Positions 1 to 13,378 of a stretch of 64,000 nucleotides of DNA are shown here, piece by piece; the first letter of the stretch is position 1, and every line of letters begins with the position of its first letter. A program made the position numbers and the translations under genes. The notes beneath the pieces are model-generated. The model saw nothing but the letters and a program-made list of their open reading frames with translations. It was not told the origin of the DNA and made no database searches. Source of the DNA: Triplophysa rosa (lineage: Eukaryota; Chordata; Actinopteri; Cypriniformes; Nemacheilidae); the NCBI RefSeq assembly GCF_024868665.1, contig NC_079901.1:7622592-7686591 (forward strand), in the 5' to 3' direction.

Positions 1-444
1 ACTTTGCTCAGTACAAAATGTGCTACCAATATCGCTGCTTTTCTTTCTAAGACCTTGTATTTTACGATTTTTGTTTGTTTGCCATAAATCATTCTTATTA
101 GTCACGCTTTATATCACTGGGTTTATGTCAACCAATAAAATGTATCAAAAAATGCTAGTCAACCTTGACAACGCAGTATTTAGTGTTTTTTTTTTTCATT
201 TCATACTAAAGCGGCCCTAACACACACGGTTTCTGCCAATCTCATATTAATCTTGAGTACCTATAGAGTAGTATTGCATACTTCGTATCTTCGAAGAGTA
301 TTTAGTTTGATCACATTTATAAAAGATAGATACAGCTGTACGATTATTTTCGAAAGCATACAGCGCGTGCGGGGGGGAGGGGTAGGCTGAACTAAAGCAC
401 GTGCGCACCCATTGCCAACAAAACACAGACATCAGTTCACTCAC
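1..444. other. Window start, no gene recognised
   Basis: AT-rich sequence with no recognisable protein or RNA gene. From about 360 the composition shifts to CpG-containing sequence that leads into the possible promoter and first exon described next. If the aplp2 assignment at 34 kb is right, this is either inside its first intron or beyond it. Confidence 0.4.
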
Positions 445-700
445 CGCATGCGGTTCATGTCCGGCATCTTTTAGCGCTGGGACGGCTCCATATATAAGTT
501 TCAAACGATCTCCAAATCCAGCGTTATATCCACCGTTTATATAACATTCATCACCCAAATGCAGTGAACAAACAAACACCTGAACTTCGCGAACGTATGC
601 TCTCTCTCTCTCTCCTGCACACAAGTGAAAGTGACGTCTGCGCATGCTCCTTCTCCTCCTCTCCTTGCTGCCGTGTGGGCGTGCCGCATGCTTTTCCGGG
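445..700 (-). promoter_or_regulatory. Possible promoter and first exon of an unidentified minus-strand gene
   Basis: Read on the minus strand, this stretch is richer in CpG than its surroundings. It holds a GCATGCGC (NRF1-like) core and a TGACGTC (CRE-like) core near 630-645, then an A/T stretch, then an ATG at 467. The codons from 467 to 445 read MPDMNRM plus two bases and stop at a textbook donor (CG|GTGAGTG). This is what a CpG promoter with a short first coding exon looks like. I do not recognise the peptide. It could be an alternative first exon of aplp2 or the start of a gene lying left of the window. Nothing downstream in the window confirms it. Confidence 0.3.
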
Positions 701-2793
701 AGAACTGTCCAATAAGGGACTAAGAAAAATTGTTACGAAACAGTTTTATATGTTCGAAAAAAACTTTATGAAACCTGTACGATCGCTGGGGGAGTGTATC
801 GAGCACAGAAATACTTCGTAATACGCCCAACTAGTTTTTTGACAAGTTTACCATGTTAAGCATGAGTAGACAGCACGTTTAACATTGTAAAGAAGTCAGA
901 ATGCATGACACACCGTTGCAGCACCCCTTTAAACAGCGAATTTGGACATCCGAGGTTTTGGAAGGACAGCGACGAATTGCTAGAGATCCCAAAACTAACA
1001 AAACTGTTCTGAGGAACAGCCTTACACATCTTTATGGCATAGAGTGGATTTTACACAACCTTTCAAACACCACCTAAATTTTAACATCACTAGACAACAC
1101 ACACACGCAAAATGACACCTTTAACTATTACTACATTTACACTTTATTACAGGCTCTTTTAATTAAACACGGCACTAGAGGTGTCACTCACACACCTCCA
1201 TATGAAAAGCTATTTTCAGGTGCAGTGTACACACAGGAAGGAAAAGCAATGCTGTCTGTAAACACCGCTGCAGGTCCGGTCGCCTCTCAGTATGTGTGGC
1301 CTCTGGTTTTCTATTTTAAACAGTGAGAAATCTACCCAGCGGGCAGCAAACACAGTGCCCACACCTCACACTGGACAATAACACAAGTGACGCTCCTAAA
1401 AAAACACACAGACCCTTTACACCCAATGCAGGAACCAAAACATGTTCTTATCCGGCTTTTACAATGCGTGTCCATCTGTGGGCTGATCATAAAGCAGCTG
1501 GTAACCTGTCGGAGCGCTGCAGGGGTGACGTGAGCCAGACCAAACACAGAACGGGCCCATCCATCCCGCCACACAGTTCCAGAAATCTCCCGTGACCACA
1601 GGCACCTGTTTGTGGTGACAGTGATGAGACAGCTGAGGAAAAATACACACAGTATTTTTTCAAGGTGGGTAGCACTGAGCTAACTTCTGGTGAAAACAAA
1701 AACATGGAAAAAGGGAAGGTAAAAAAATCCATGACGTTATTGCTCCATCACAGTGATTCCCAGAATGCCTTGCGTGCATGGAAGGAATGCCTTAAAACAA
1801 TTTAATCCAGGGCTTTCGCAGTGCAAGTGCTGTAAATGTTACAGTGACACCGCGATTACCATAAGCGTTATTGATCAGGAAGTATCCAGTGTGATGCTGA
1901 GCAGACAAAAAAATTAACACAGAGCCAGACAGGAAAGACATTTGCTTATCTGCTTTGAATATGTCCTTTTCACAGGGTTTAACAATCGGTCTTCTCCATC
2001 CTGACCTTTGAATCGCGCTAGTCGCACATCTGAGCAAACAGTCGCAAATGACCGCCTGCTCTTCCACAAAGACAAAGGTGTTTGTGAAACTTCCTCATTG
2101 TCCTGTGACCGTCTGTGAGTCCAAGAGCGTGACGCCATATTTGCAGACAAGACCACATTGACAACGCAATTGCCCGATTCTTATTGTCTGAGGTTGTTTA
2201 CATGGCCTTATAAATCACAAACTACATTTAAAACTGCAATTCTGAAGTGTTGACTCTCTATCGCCATCTCTGTTTGAAACATAGAACTGCAAGATACTTT
2301 ATAAAGTCAAAATACGTCAAATTGACATTTCTCGCAAAAGCTCAATTTATAAATAAGTATTATTAGCTTACATTGTAAATCAGTCTAAGGTAAAGAGGAA
2401 AATAGTTTAACACTGACTTTTAACATTTGCTTTACAACTGATTTTTGTTTACTTTTAACCCAAAATATGACATATTGCAGCTTAAAGAGAAGATGCTCTC
2501 ACAAGTAAAATACATTCATTATAACGTTATTAACACATATTTACTTCTATAACATATCAAGCTTATATACGCACGCACGCACAAACACACACACACATAT
2601 AGCCTATATATGAAGAGTTTATTTCCAAAAAGAGATTAAACTTTGTTATGTTTTTATTATTAGTTATTTTGGCTTAAATCAAAACAAACCAACTACAGTT
2701 TTATAAGATTGATATTAATTGGAATGCACAATAAAAAAACATGATTTTTGAACAATTTTAAAAACAGAGTTATCTCTTCATATATACATAAAG

Positions 2794-2832
<39 letters not shown>

Positions 2833-3023
2833 TGCATGTGACTAATGTTGTTGTTAACATAATTAAAGTGCCCGAATTCCTACTACAGAACAATATACAA
2901 GATAAAGAAAATAAACATCTAATAAACAAGATATACAATACAAATCTAAATCTGTCCCAGATCTGAAAATGCAAGATCCAGTTTGACATTTCCCATTCAT
3001 TCTGTCTTCCAATAAAACAGATC
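701..3023. other. Non-coding stretch, presumed aplp2 intron 1
   Basis: No exon-like open frame with splice sites was seen. The content is ordinary AT-rich fish intron with CA-rich patches near 1100 and 2570-2600. Confidence 0.4.
2796..2829. repeat. (AT)n microsatellite
   Basis: An uninterrupted run of alternating A and T, about 17 units. Short open frames that overlap it (poly Ile-Tyr) are artefacts of the repeat. Confidence 0.95.
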
Positions 3024-3110
3024 TACAGTGCTGTGAAAAAGTATTTGCCCCCTTCCGGATTTTTTGTTTTTTTGCATATTTGTCATGCTTAAATGATTCA
3101 GAACAACAAA
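3024..3110. mobile_element. Tc1/mariner terminal fragment (solo end)
   Basis: The sequence begins TACAGTGCTGTGAAAAAG and continues with TATTTGCCCCCTTCC, a terminal sequence I recognise from Tc1/mariner-type elements of fish. It starts at a TA dinucleotide, the target of that superfamily. No partner end is visible nearby, so it is a relic of one terminus. Confidence 0.6.
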
Positions 3111-3537
3111 ACATGTGGTCCACACGCAAGTACACTAGAGAGTGAAACTAGCCCAAAACTCCCCCCAGTAAATCACACTGATGGGAAAAGGAAGGAGCTT
3201 TCAAGTATTGTGAAACTATCACTTGAGTGATGATGATGTGAACGTGATTGTGAAAGCGTCACATTGTTCAGTCTCCTCTGACATAGAGCGAGTCAGTGAT
3301 TCTCAAACCCTGCTGAAGCAAGACGTGTTTCTGACCTAAAGCAGAGAAAAGCAGACCTCAGTTTACTGAGAAATTCCCGGTTTCACGTCAAGTCTGAGCT
3401 ACGTCAAATACATTTAGGTTCAACCTACAGTGAGCCCAAAATATTTATGAACACTTGCCATTTAATAGAAGTGAAGGTAATTGCATTCAAAATCAAAATA
3501 TTTGATACAAAACTTTAAATTATTTTTTTAAATAATA

Positions 3538-3790
3538 CAATTCGCATCCAGAATAAAAGTTTGTGTTTACATAATATATGTCTGTGTACTGTGCATATTA
3601 ATTTTGTATATATGAACACATACACAAAAATAAAAATGAATAAATGTTTATATACAATTTCAATTATTGGTAAATATAAATAAATAAATAAATACATCTA
3701 ACTATTTCTTAAATGTATGCATGTGTATGTGTTTATAAAAACAAAATTAATATGCACAGTACACAGACAAATACTATGTAAACACAGCCC
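3538..3790. repeat. Palindromic MITE-like repeat, intact copy
   Basis: The left half (AGTTTGTGTTTACATAATA...CTGTGTACTGTGCATATTAA) and the right half (TTAATATGCACAGTACACAG...ATGTAAACAC) are inverted copies of each other around an AT-rich centre. A second copy of the left half lies at 50428-50640, where it is interrupted by a small hairpin element, so this copy serves as the empty-site reference. Confidence 0.7.
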
Positions 3791-5386
3791 TTGTTCAAAT
3801 TCAAGCACTTTAAAATGTCAAATCACAGTTAATGTAATGAAAAAATACACCTGAGTTTATTCCACTTCAATACCTGTGAACCTGACTGTGTAAGCGACTT
3901 CACACATCCACTAAAAATAACATCCAGTTGGTTTGTCGTTATAAAAACACCTCAGAGAAATGAGTCCTGAGGAAACCTCTAGCATCATTTGTAAGCAAAT
4001 GCCACTCGCTGTGATATTTTATCTTATCTAATGTAATAGAGGCATGCATTTTTAAGTGTGGCTTATGGGTCCCAATACATTTCAGATCCACACGCAAACA
4101 ACACACTGAGATCCCTCAATAAATCATCCGTGTCCTCTGGAATACTTGGCCAATGTCACAGGAAACACAAGCTCATCTCTACAGGGGTGTGAAGCAGATC
4201 GGTGTGACGTGAGACATTTTCACAGACAGCTGTACTCATAATAGAGAGAGAGAGAGACTTAGTCTTAGCTCTCCATCACAGGAGGTCTGGCAATGTACCT
4301 TTGTGACCACACACACACAGTGGAAAAGTACAGGAGCAAAAAGTCTGGCACATAACGGTGCAAAGCCCTGGACATCACATGATCACGTAATCTCCGCATT
4401 ATTTTTGAAAAATCATCACTCACACGCACATGTACAGTACAATGCTTCATTCTATTACAGGGCTGCACTCACTCATGGTTTGGAAGAAACCTTATTATCC
4501 AACATCTCAGATTTCATACAAGTGTAATTATGTCTTGAACAAACAATGTATTGCTGTTATGAAACAAGTTGTTTCAAACACACTCTGCTTGTAAAAGAGA
4601 GACCCAGAACCTAGTGAGCTGTCTGCTTAGGCAGTCTATTTAGGCATCATATGAACGCCCACAACACAGTCTGTTTCAAGTCAATCGGAAGCATTAATCC
4701 ATCATTTGATAGACATTTTCCTGATTTTCAGACATTGCTTGCTTCCATTAAAGAGAGGGCAATCCCATAATGCAATCTGACTAGCTCAGTAAAACAATAA
4801 TAATTCAAGATGGCAAACAAGCCGAGTATAAACAGCATGAAAAGTGAAAATAAATTTGTTTTATCAGTTTTCAGCGCTATACAATAATGGCGCTATTACA
4901 CATCTTGAAGAGTATAACTGTAATATTTTTTGGATCTATACATCCAAAAAATCAACAAATACTCTGTGTTTTTAATCAGAGTAAAAAAAAAACTTTTGTT
5001 GGTGTTCGCTCAAAAAAAAAATTCGCTCAAGTGTTAATTTAAAAAACGAATGACGCTAAAATATTTTTTGGAGGCTTTTGAAGCAGAGGCTCTCTTCATT
5101 CTTTTCAATATGAATGTTTGCATTATTTTGAATGTTTGCATTTTCAAAAACTATTTTCAAAAACATTTTCAAAACAGTAACAAAAGTTGCAGTCATACAA
5201 ATCCATTATTTGACATTGGAACATTTGGTAAAATTGTACTTCTGTTTTATATGCTGTGTTTTATGTTATATAACAAATAAATTTGCTCAAAAAGCCTGTA
5301 TGTAACGTGTAATGTAAATACAATAATTAATGGCGGTTCAAATTGAAAATCATACTCCAATACATATCATTGCAAAATATACTGTA
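3791..5386. other. Non-coding stretch, presumed aplp2 intron 1
   Basis: I see no gene and no clear mobile element. Short open frames here (for example 4265-4527 and 5050-5280) are low-complexity and lack splice signals or protein similarity that I recognise. Confidence 0.4.
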
Positions 5387-5872
5387 TATGGGTCATTCCG
5401 TGTCAACTCAACCGGCTCAAGAGGTCCCCAGCTCGAATTTTTTATGTTTTTTCCATTTTTACAGAAGCAAGACCAACATCAGTAGTGATGAAAGCCAAAA
5501 TATGAAATGCCACCGATGAATAGTTATTAAGTAATCAATTAATTTGTAGAGGTAGGTAAAAATTACAATATTCACTCTAAATTTGGAGCCATATTAAAGG
5601 TGGTAAAAATGACATGAGAAATATGCTAGCATCATAATTTTATTCTATAAATATCATTAATATCTGTTAACTTTAGCAAATTTAGAGTGAAAATTGTCAT
5701 TTTTCCTACCTCTACAAATGAATTGATTACTCAATAACTATTCACCGGTGGCATTTCATATTTTTTCTAACATCACTCCAGATGTTGGTCTTGGTTCTTT
5801 AAAAATAAAAATAAAAAATTCAAGCAAGGGAAATATTAAAAATTTGGTTGATTTGACACAGAATGACCCATA
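5387..5872. mobile_element. Palindromic non-autonomous DNA element (about 486 bp)
   Basis: It starts TATGGGTCATTCCGTGTCAA and ends with the near inverse, TTGACACAGAATGACCCATA. The inverted similarity extends inward more than 150 bp on each side, including the pair GCCACCGATGAATAGTTATT and AATAACTATTCACCGGTGGC (small differences). It has no coding capacity. The flanks are TA-rich, so the target duplication cannot be defined. Confidence 0.75.
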
Positions 5873-5967
5873 TATTTCATTTTGACAGTGGGCAAACGTT
5901 TCACCTGCTGCCAGTAGATGCGTTCGTATTTGGGGAAAGAGGACAAACAACCTATACGGTCATATAT

Positions 5968-6592
5968 TAGGGGTGTAACGGTACGCGTATTCGTACCGAA
6001 CTGTCATGAGCTGTCGAGGGGAAAATTCCAAAATGAAGTTATCATTCCTATGCCCTACTCCCGTCGAAGGGCAGAGCCCTAGTAGTTTAGACTTTGGAGT
6101 GAACAGGGCATTTACGTGTCATTATGTAGATGTTAGGAATGCACTTGGAAAAGTAAGCGACATAATTTCCTAACTTAAGCATAAAACCTAACTGTTTGCA
6201 AATAAACATATATTTTAAAAACTTTTTAAAATATAAAATGTGCTATATAATATGTAAACACTAATATATATAAAACTTTCCAAAATATAAAATGTATTGT
6301 TTTTGCAAACAGGTTTTATGCTTAAGTTATGCCATTAAAACAGCGACATCTGCTGACGGACACAATGCTTCGTTGTCACAGGAACATGCCAGCTGAAGAT
6401 ACTGGGGAAATTACATGCTTCCTTTGCCAAGTGCATTCCAAACGTCTACATAATGGCACGCAAATGCCCTGTTCACTCCAAAGTCTAAAGTCTGAGGGCT
6501 CCGCCCTTCGAAGGAGTAGGGCACAGGAATGATGACTATATTTGGAATGTTGCCTGTGTCGGTTCGGGAATACACGTACCGTTACACCCCTA
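5968..6592. mobile_element. hAT-type foldback MITE with 8-bp TSD
   Basis: The ends are TAGGGGTGTAACGGTACG and CGTACCGTTACACCCCTA. Both ends are flanked by the same 8 bases, TCATATAT (5960-5967 and 6593-6600), as expected for a hAT insertion. Inverted similarity continues through most of the element (GGGCATTTACGTG.CATTATGTAGA against TCTACATAATGGCACGCAAATGCCC, small differences), so the whole unit can fold back. There is no transposase. It must be mobilised in trans if at all. Confidence 0.85.
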
Positions 6593-7806
6593 TCATATAT
6601 GATAGGTTGCGTTGTCTGGCGACTTTAAAAAACACTGTGGGAAAAAGACTTAATAACAGACTAATTTACAAAATATTTGCAAGTGCATTTTTATGCTAGG
6701 AGTATTAGCTATGCTAATGGCGAACTCTATTGTGGCCGTCTCCCGCATGTTTCATGTGAAGAGCTCTATTTATGTGACATGCGAAGTTGCTGTCTACCAA
6801 GTGATCGAGTGCTCCAAATCAGTCACTTGTGAGGCTCCATGATGATTAAGATGTCCATGTAGGAATTAGACAGCGAGGCTCAGGGTTTGGTACAAGTTAC
6901 AGAGAGAGTTTCTATCAGAGAAGGGACCTGTGTGTTCTCAAGCTCGGCTTCTGCTGACATAAATGACGACTTGTTCAAATGTCCTCATCTCTATGGAAAC
7001 ACCTCAGAGGCATCTGAGCTATTCGCACACAAAGATAGAGAAAGAGCGAGAGTGCAAGAGAGAGAAAAAAAGAGAGCGGCTGTGTATCTGGCACATAACA
7101 ATCGCAGCTGCATTTCCCTAAAGCCAAAACAAGCTAGGACTCCTAAATTGCCAGCGCAGAAATATCCAGAAAACACACACCCTGTCCAGCAAAACAAACC
7201 CACACACACGTAATAAAACCCCGAAGGCTCGATTTAATGCTAGTTGAGTTACAAAACATGTCGGAATGCAATTAATAACAATACATCTGTCATCTTTCAC
7301 GAGAAAGAATTCTCTTCAGGTGAATTTTCTCAAGTCAAATAATGTAAACATGTTCGGACTTACACGAATATCAACACTTTCTTTGCTTCAAAGCAAACCG
7401 CTCAATGTCTTAAAAATAAGGGAAAACATCACATGCCAACGCTGTAAATAAAGCACACAGGTTGAGTGTGACTTTCAGAGGTCAAAGGTGACGGGTCACA
7501 CTCTTCCCAGCATGCTCAGCGATTCAGTCCTTAACCTTCACAAGTACACAGAGGAGACAGCAGGGGTCACAGCAGCGTGCGTGTTTGGTTTACCCGGACT
7601 TTATAAAGCGCAAAAGGACGATACGGCTGCAACCTCTGGTGCTCGGACACAGCAGATCTGTTCAAAACCATTTCAGTCTCTCAAAGATCAGTTCATGTGT
7701 GTCAAACTAAAGTGTGCTTAGCAGACAACAGTTGCAAGTGTGTGTGTGTGTGAGATGAGCAGACCAAAAGAAGAACAGTATCCCCTTCGGCACTCACTGA
7801 CATACA

Positions 7807-7809
<3 letters not shown>

Positions 7810-7842
<33 letters not shown>
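7810..7842. repeat. (CA)n microsatellite
   Basis: A pure CA dinucleotide run of about 16 units, ending in ACGTGC. Confidence 0.95.
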
Positions 7843-7846
<4 letters not shown>

Positions 7847-7918
7847 TCGCACAGACTCATAAGACTCTTACCTTAAGCCAACACACGTTGCATACACATA
7901 GGTTTTGACAAGTCTCAT

Positions 7919-7945
7919 CACACACACACACACACACACACACAC
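7919..7945. repeat. (CA)n microsatellite
   Basis: A pure CA dinucleotide run of about 13 units, 77 bp from the previous one. Confidence 0.95.
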
Positions 7946-10900
7946 GCAAACAAACCCACAAATGGTCTGTCCTGGACCTCATGAAAGCACAGTACAGTGT
8001 AAAGATTGATTGGGACATACCTTGAATACACTGGATAAAAACACCAAATCAAATGCATGAATCAAATCTATTTGGTTCTGGAAAAATTTGGGGAATGATG
8101 GAAAGCAGAAACAAATAGAGTGACAGATGTAAAGACAGCAAACGACAGACACATTTCCCGATTTGCTACTCAGGGGTTTTGATATGATAGAGTTTAAGAG
8201 CCGTCTGAAAACAGACAGCCAACACGACCTTATTAAAGTAATCAATGTGACTTTCCAGACGAGACAAAAAGAGGCGGAAGAAAAGAAAGCCACAGGGCTG
8301 AGCGACAGAGCAATCACTCCTGTGCTTATTTCGCGCTCTGCTCCGGTCTCGCCTCTCGACGCGTGAGAAATCGGCAAGGCTCTGCTCTCGCTCTCACTCC
8401 CAGAATTCAGCAGAACGGTTGAGAGGACTAAAAATACCATTTCATAGCGACACTCAATCCACTGCAGTGAAAAACACTCTGGCGAGCCAGCCTAAAACAC
8501 ACAGCCCTGCAATAAAACCGCAAGCTTGAGTCTATGCGACTTTAAAATTAAACACACCGCTGACTGCAAATGACTAGCTGCGATCACACTTTCGCAATAA
8601 CTAGCAATCTTCATCTGAAACAAAAGACTTGTTTTGGATATGGAATGCAGGAAGGGCCTGAAAGTTTCACTTGAACGGGTTTGTTATGATGAAACATCTG
8701 TTTTCAAGCATTCTCTGTGGCACGCTGATGAGACAAAACAATCAACCCTGTGACCATCAAAACCACTACAGCCATAATAATAAACCAGTACATTCCGTTT
8801 TGATGCTGGAGACAAAACAGGTAATTTGATGGAGAACTAAATAAAAAAAATGACAAAACTTTACCCAGCTTATTTTCGGACATCGTCACATTTAGTGCAT
8901 ATTATTTACAAGTGACCACTGATTTTTATGGGCCACCTTGGTCCACCAGCTCCGGTCCAAGGTTTTTACAGTTTACTAAACTAATGAAAACATTTCTGTT
9001 TATTGAAATAAAATATTGGCCTAAATATTATTTGAAAAAATATTATTACCTGATCATAAAGAAAACATCACTACAATGTCTGAAAGAGATCTGTTTTACT
9101 GTTATAGTATGTCAAATCTGTTATTGCAAAGTTATTGGAAACGGTTTAAAAACCGTAATATATTGTGTATGTGCAGCCTAGATCCTATTACTCCAACAGA
9201 GCACTATTATTCCAGTTGGTAAAAAACTAGACGTGGAGGAGGTTCACCAAATGCTGAGCTGATGCAGGATGTGTGTAAACACCTGCAGCCCAGCATGATT
9301 CCTGCATTTCTTCCAAAGAGATTCCGACACTAAAATAAGCAAATGAAGATTACCTTCATTCAAATGTTCATTATTACACTCCCAAATCATTTCAGTTTAA
9401 TCTAAACACATTTGATAGGGAATTGTGTCACAAAAGCTGTCACAATGTGAAAGTGTCTCTGCAAAAAGGTTGGTGTAAAAGGATAATGAGTAGAAATTGT
9501 ATCGGACCTAACACCTATCCCAACGGTACACCATTCCCAAACCTCATAATTCAGCCAATCACAACAAAGGTCAACTACCTAGACGTCACAGATACAGTAG
9601 CAAAAACAGTTGATTTATTTCAAAAGGTCATGAGCGAGTAAATTATGACTCTTGTGCATGAAACATTGCATTGACTTAAAGAAAAGCTAAAATAATCAAA
9701 TGTGTGGTATATGACCGCTTTAAATCAGCTGGCATTTAAAAAGGACGTGTGTGAGTGTGTGTGTTCTCCGCTGTGATTGCATCGACATTCTCATCCAGAC
9801 AGCAAATGCTGACAGATTCATCTTCCCCCTCAGTGTTGTCATGCTTTTTAGATGCATGAGCGCTCTTGTTTTCTGGCTTGGCTTCTTTCTCACAAGTGCG
9901 TCTATGTGCCATGTGACAGGTCGAACCTCTCGGCCCTCACAATCCAGACTTAGCGTCCACGTGTCTCTGAGAGGATTACGCTCCTGACATCACCACGCCA
10001 GATGTGAGGACAGAAATAAACGCTTTCCCACAGGAAAACAACCGAACCGGCCCCAACACGACGGCCACCCACCCTGCACTTATTCGCTGCCATCCTCAAG
10101 GGTGTCAAAATCTTCGCGCCATCATTCTCAAGACATTCCAATGATTATCACTTCTGTGTGCTGCATCCTCGCTAGAGATTCTCCTCTTACTTCTAAATCC
10201 TCTCACATCCTTACTGCGCTTATTTGGTGAGACAGGTCAAGTAGTGGATAAATGTCCGACTAGCTTTAAAACCACTGTGTGTTCTGATTTTTACTATGCT
10301 AGAATATCCTTACAGGGACATTCTGGGTGAAATACAATTTTAAGATGACGTGATTAATCTGTGAAATGCTTTTCCCTGTGCCAGCTTAATACGCAAAGAC
10401 AACCATATGTAAGCTATTTGTATGTTGACATCCCGAAGAGTGTAAACGCTGTGGTGTTTGTTTGAACAGTCAAACAATGTTAGATCAACCACTGACATGA
10501 GTTTGAGGTGGCCTGTTTGTCTGACCAATGGCCGAAAGGGGGAAGGTTCTGAATGTGCAATTCGTCTCTTAGTTTTTACATTATGTTTACAGTAATACAC
10601 TTATGATGGAAAGTTCACCCAACTAGAATCCTTAACACAAAATTCCACCACTAAGAAAATTATTTTGACAGTTTTATAGCTCAAACAGCACACACTGGTA
10701 ATAATAAATAAATAATAATAAAAAATAAAACACTGCCACACATGCTTTTAAAACCCTCTGGAATGTGTTGCCCCATAGACTTCTATTGTAAGTGCATTAC
10801 TGTAATCTACAATTTTTGGTGTTTTTACAAGCCGAAATTATTTTTTCAGGTATGCAACATATGCGGTCAGAGGAGCTCATGTTAAACCCAAAACATTACT

Positions 10901-11592
10901 TACATTTACGCATTTGGCAGATGCTTTTGTATAAACGCGTATTAAAACTGTTTTGTGTCAACGATAAAAATGTTGAACATCCGACAGTATTCCCTGATGC
11001 AAACGACAAAATGCTGATTTAGAAGAAAAATGTGTAATTTACGTGATTCGTGATATTTATAATTATCTGTTAAATTAGCGTTTTATTTGGGATAAGGTGA
11101 AGAATAATTGTGTGCATATTGTCAATGAATTTAATGGTTATCAAGTAAATACACTAAATAAATAAGGATTTAATCATCCTCATGGGCTGTGTGGCTTTGA
11201 AAGGGTGTTCATAGGTTGTGGTTAAAATAAACCGGATTTTTTAAATATAATCTTTGCAAATAGTCAAATGCACTGAACAATAAATTCAACAACCTTTGAA
11301 TGGTCTGTGCTCATAATCTAAAGGGACAGTTCACCTAAAATTGGAAGTAACGAAATTATCAAAAGTTTTGACAATCACAATACACTTGTAATGCAAGGTT
11401 TATGTGTTTTTGTTTTTATGACATGGCTACATCCCAAAAACAGCTACAACTAATAGAATTAGGTTTAAAATATGCGTGCGATTAATCAAACATTGACAAT
11501 AGTCGATTGTATTGGGGGCATAGGGGGACCCCCAAATAAAATTCTGCTTAGGGCTCCGTAAAGGCTTGGGCCGACCCTGTTCAGGGAGAATC

Positions 11593-13378
11593 AGTGTTTC
11601 CCATTCATTGACGAGACTATGGCGGCCCGCCATAGACTATTTTGTTCCGCCAGTCTTAAAACGAGCCGAATTGTTTTTCTTACAACAACATAACTATTTG
11701 TAACGTTGAATTCTGCACCGCTGTTTCGTTGTTGTGCCATTGTTCACGGCTAAAAATGCGTCCTGCATTTTTGCGCAGCACACACACAGACGCTCGCTAC
11801 TGTTTCAGCTTTCGCGGTTGAAACGCAGACATGTGAACTGGCCAGGATTTAAGATGTCACCAAGCCATACGGAATACAACATCGTTTGAGGGAAGTAAAA
11901 TCTAATGTTTCAGTATTCACTGCAGTTATCCACAGTACAAACATGATTTTATCAGTGTACAACAGAGCAAACAGATAGCATTACCTCATGGCGTTAACAT
12001 CATTATGTTCAACTTCATCAGCTTCAGCATCATATTATTTCCAGCTACAATAGCAGTCTGCATATAGGGACATTTGACATACACCATTTCTGTCGTTTAA
12101 AATGAGCAGCGCATCTACACAACGGAGCTTTACGCAGCACGCGCACCCATGACATTTATAATGATCATCTTTTGGCGATATATCTCTAATATCCGTCCTT
12201 ATTTAGCGCCAAAAGCACATCGTTTAACCATTTCCAAATCGCCAAAATAGTTCAGTTTTGTTTTTAATGGCAAATTATTCATGTTTCTTTTCATTTCGAT
12301 ATTAAGTTAATTTAGAAAAATGTTTTGAGTATATTTTTGTTTGTGGCTCACGTGCAGAACGCATAGTTTGATAGCCAAATGTGCTGGAGCACGAATTTGA
12401 ATTAATGATGTGAATGACACTGTTTAAACTGTTAAAATAGTTTAGAATAAATAAACAGTTAAAAAGTTATATTTCGTTTCATTTCTTTATTAGGTTAGAA
12501 AAATGTTTTGGGTATATATGTTTGTTGCTCAGGCACAGAACGTAGTTTGATTGCCAACCGCCAATTTTAATGATTTAAATGCATGATGGGCATGAGTCTG
12601 CTTAAATTCCTCCTTTAGCTTCGGCTGTCGCCGAAAGAAAAATAAATGATACGGGGGGCGCGCCACACACGATTACATGCTGCCCTGTGTGTCACCGTGT
12701 CCAAAACTTGTCAATATATTTGATTTGTCGGACATCAAGCAGCGCTGCTCAGACCGATATGCGTGTACCGCAGGAGAAAGCGTCTGTCATTAATTGCTCT
12801 CGTGTTAGGTCTGCGCAACGCACGCATAAAGTTGAAAACATAATAAATCACAAACTTAACGTTACTCTGTTGTGCTGAGAGAGTGTGCGCTTTTCTTATG
12901 GGTTAACTTTAAACAGTCGCCGCATCATAATATTGTATGAATGCTCTGGTCCGGATAGTAAAGTGATAGGCCTACTGCCATGCGGGGGAGTGGGACAATG
13001 GCACTGTGAAAAAGGCCTGATGCCCGGCCTGCGTTTTAATATATGGTAATATATATATTTGGTCAACTGTTAAACACTTTTTTGCTTCATTTTTTGATGG
13101 CTCATGCTCTACGTGTTTTTGACTTTTTTTGTTTGTGAACTCTCATTTTACCATGTGTTATCCCCATTTATATCTATGGTGCCAATGATTAAATTACTAC
13201 TATAGCTATTGTATTCTTACAGATTGAGACAATTAATTTTGCTCTTAAAATGCACCAGATTGCAGCATTTACCTTTAAAATATGCTAAATTTTCTTACGG
13301 GGGAGCATGCTCCCTCGGGTCCCCTAGAGAAAAATATGTTTAGCCCCCATAGTCTCACAAAACTCTGTGGGAAACACT
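11593..13378. mobile_element. hAT-like element, about 1.8 kb, no intact transposase
   Basis: The left end AGTGTTTCCCA and right end TGGGAAACACT are inverted copies, and the inner sequences ACTATGG/CCATAGT also pair. A 7-base direct repeat GAGAATC (11586-11592 and 13379-13385) flanks the element. hAT insertions normally give 8 bases, so the boundary may be off by one. Inside, a block of about 90 bp at 12283-12380 (AGAAAAATGTTTTG, GTATAT, CAGAACG..TAGTTTGAT) recurs in direct orientation at 12475-12560. No long open frame is present. Confidence 0.75.

Larger units (their letters stand above)
6601..11592. other. Non-coding stretch, presumed aplp2 intron 1
   Basis: No exon of a known gene was recognised. 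It contains two CA microsatellites (listed) and short pieces of the cyprinid AGTTCACC repeat near 10610 and 11320. It also contains one minus-strand open frame with a hydrophobic segment at 8704-8889, treated under findings. Confidence 0.4.

Noticed and set aside
247..645. 132-codon minus-strand frame as a real protein
   Set aside because: It passes the donor at 443-444 and shows no domain. I kept only the promoter and short first exon reading.
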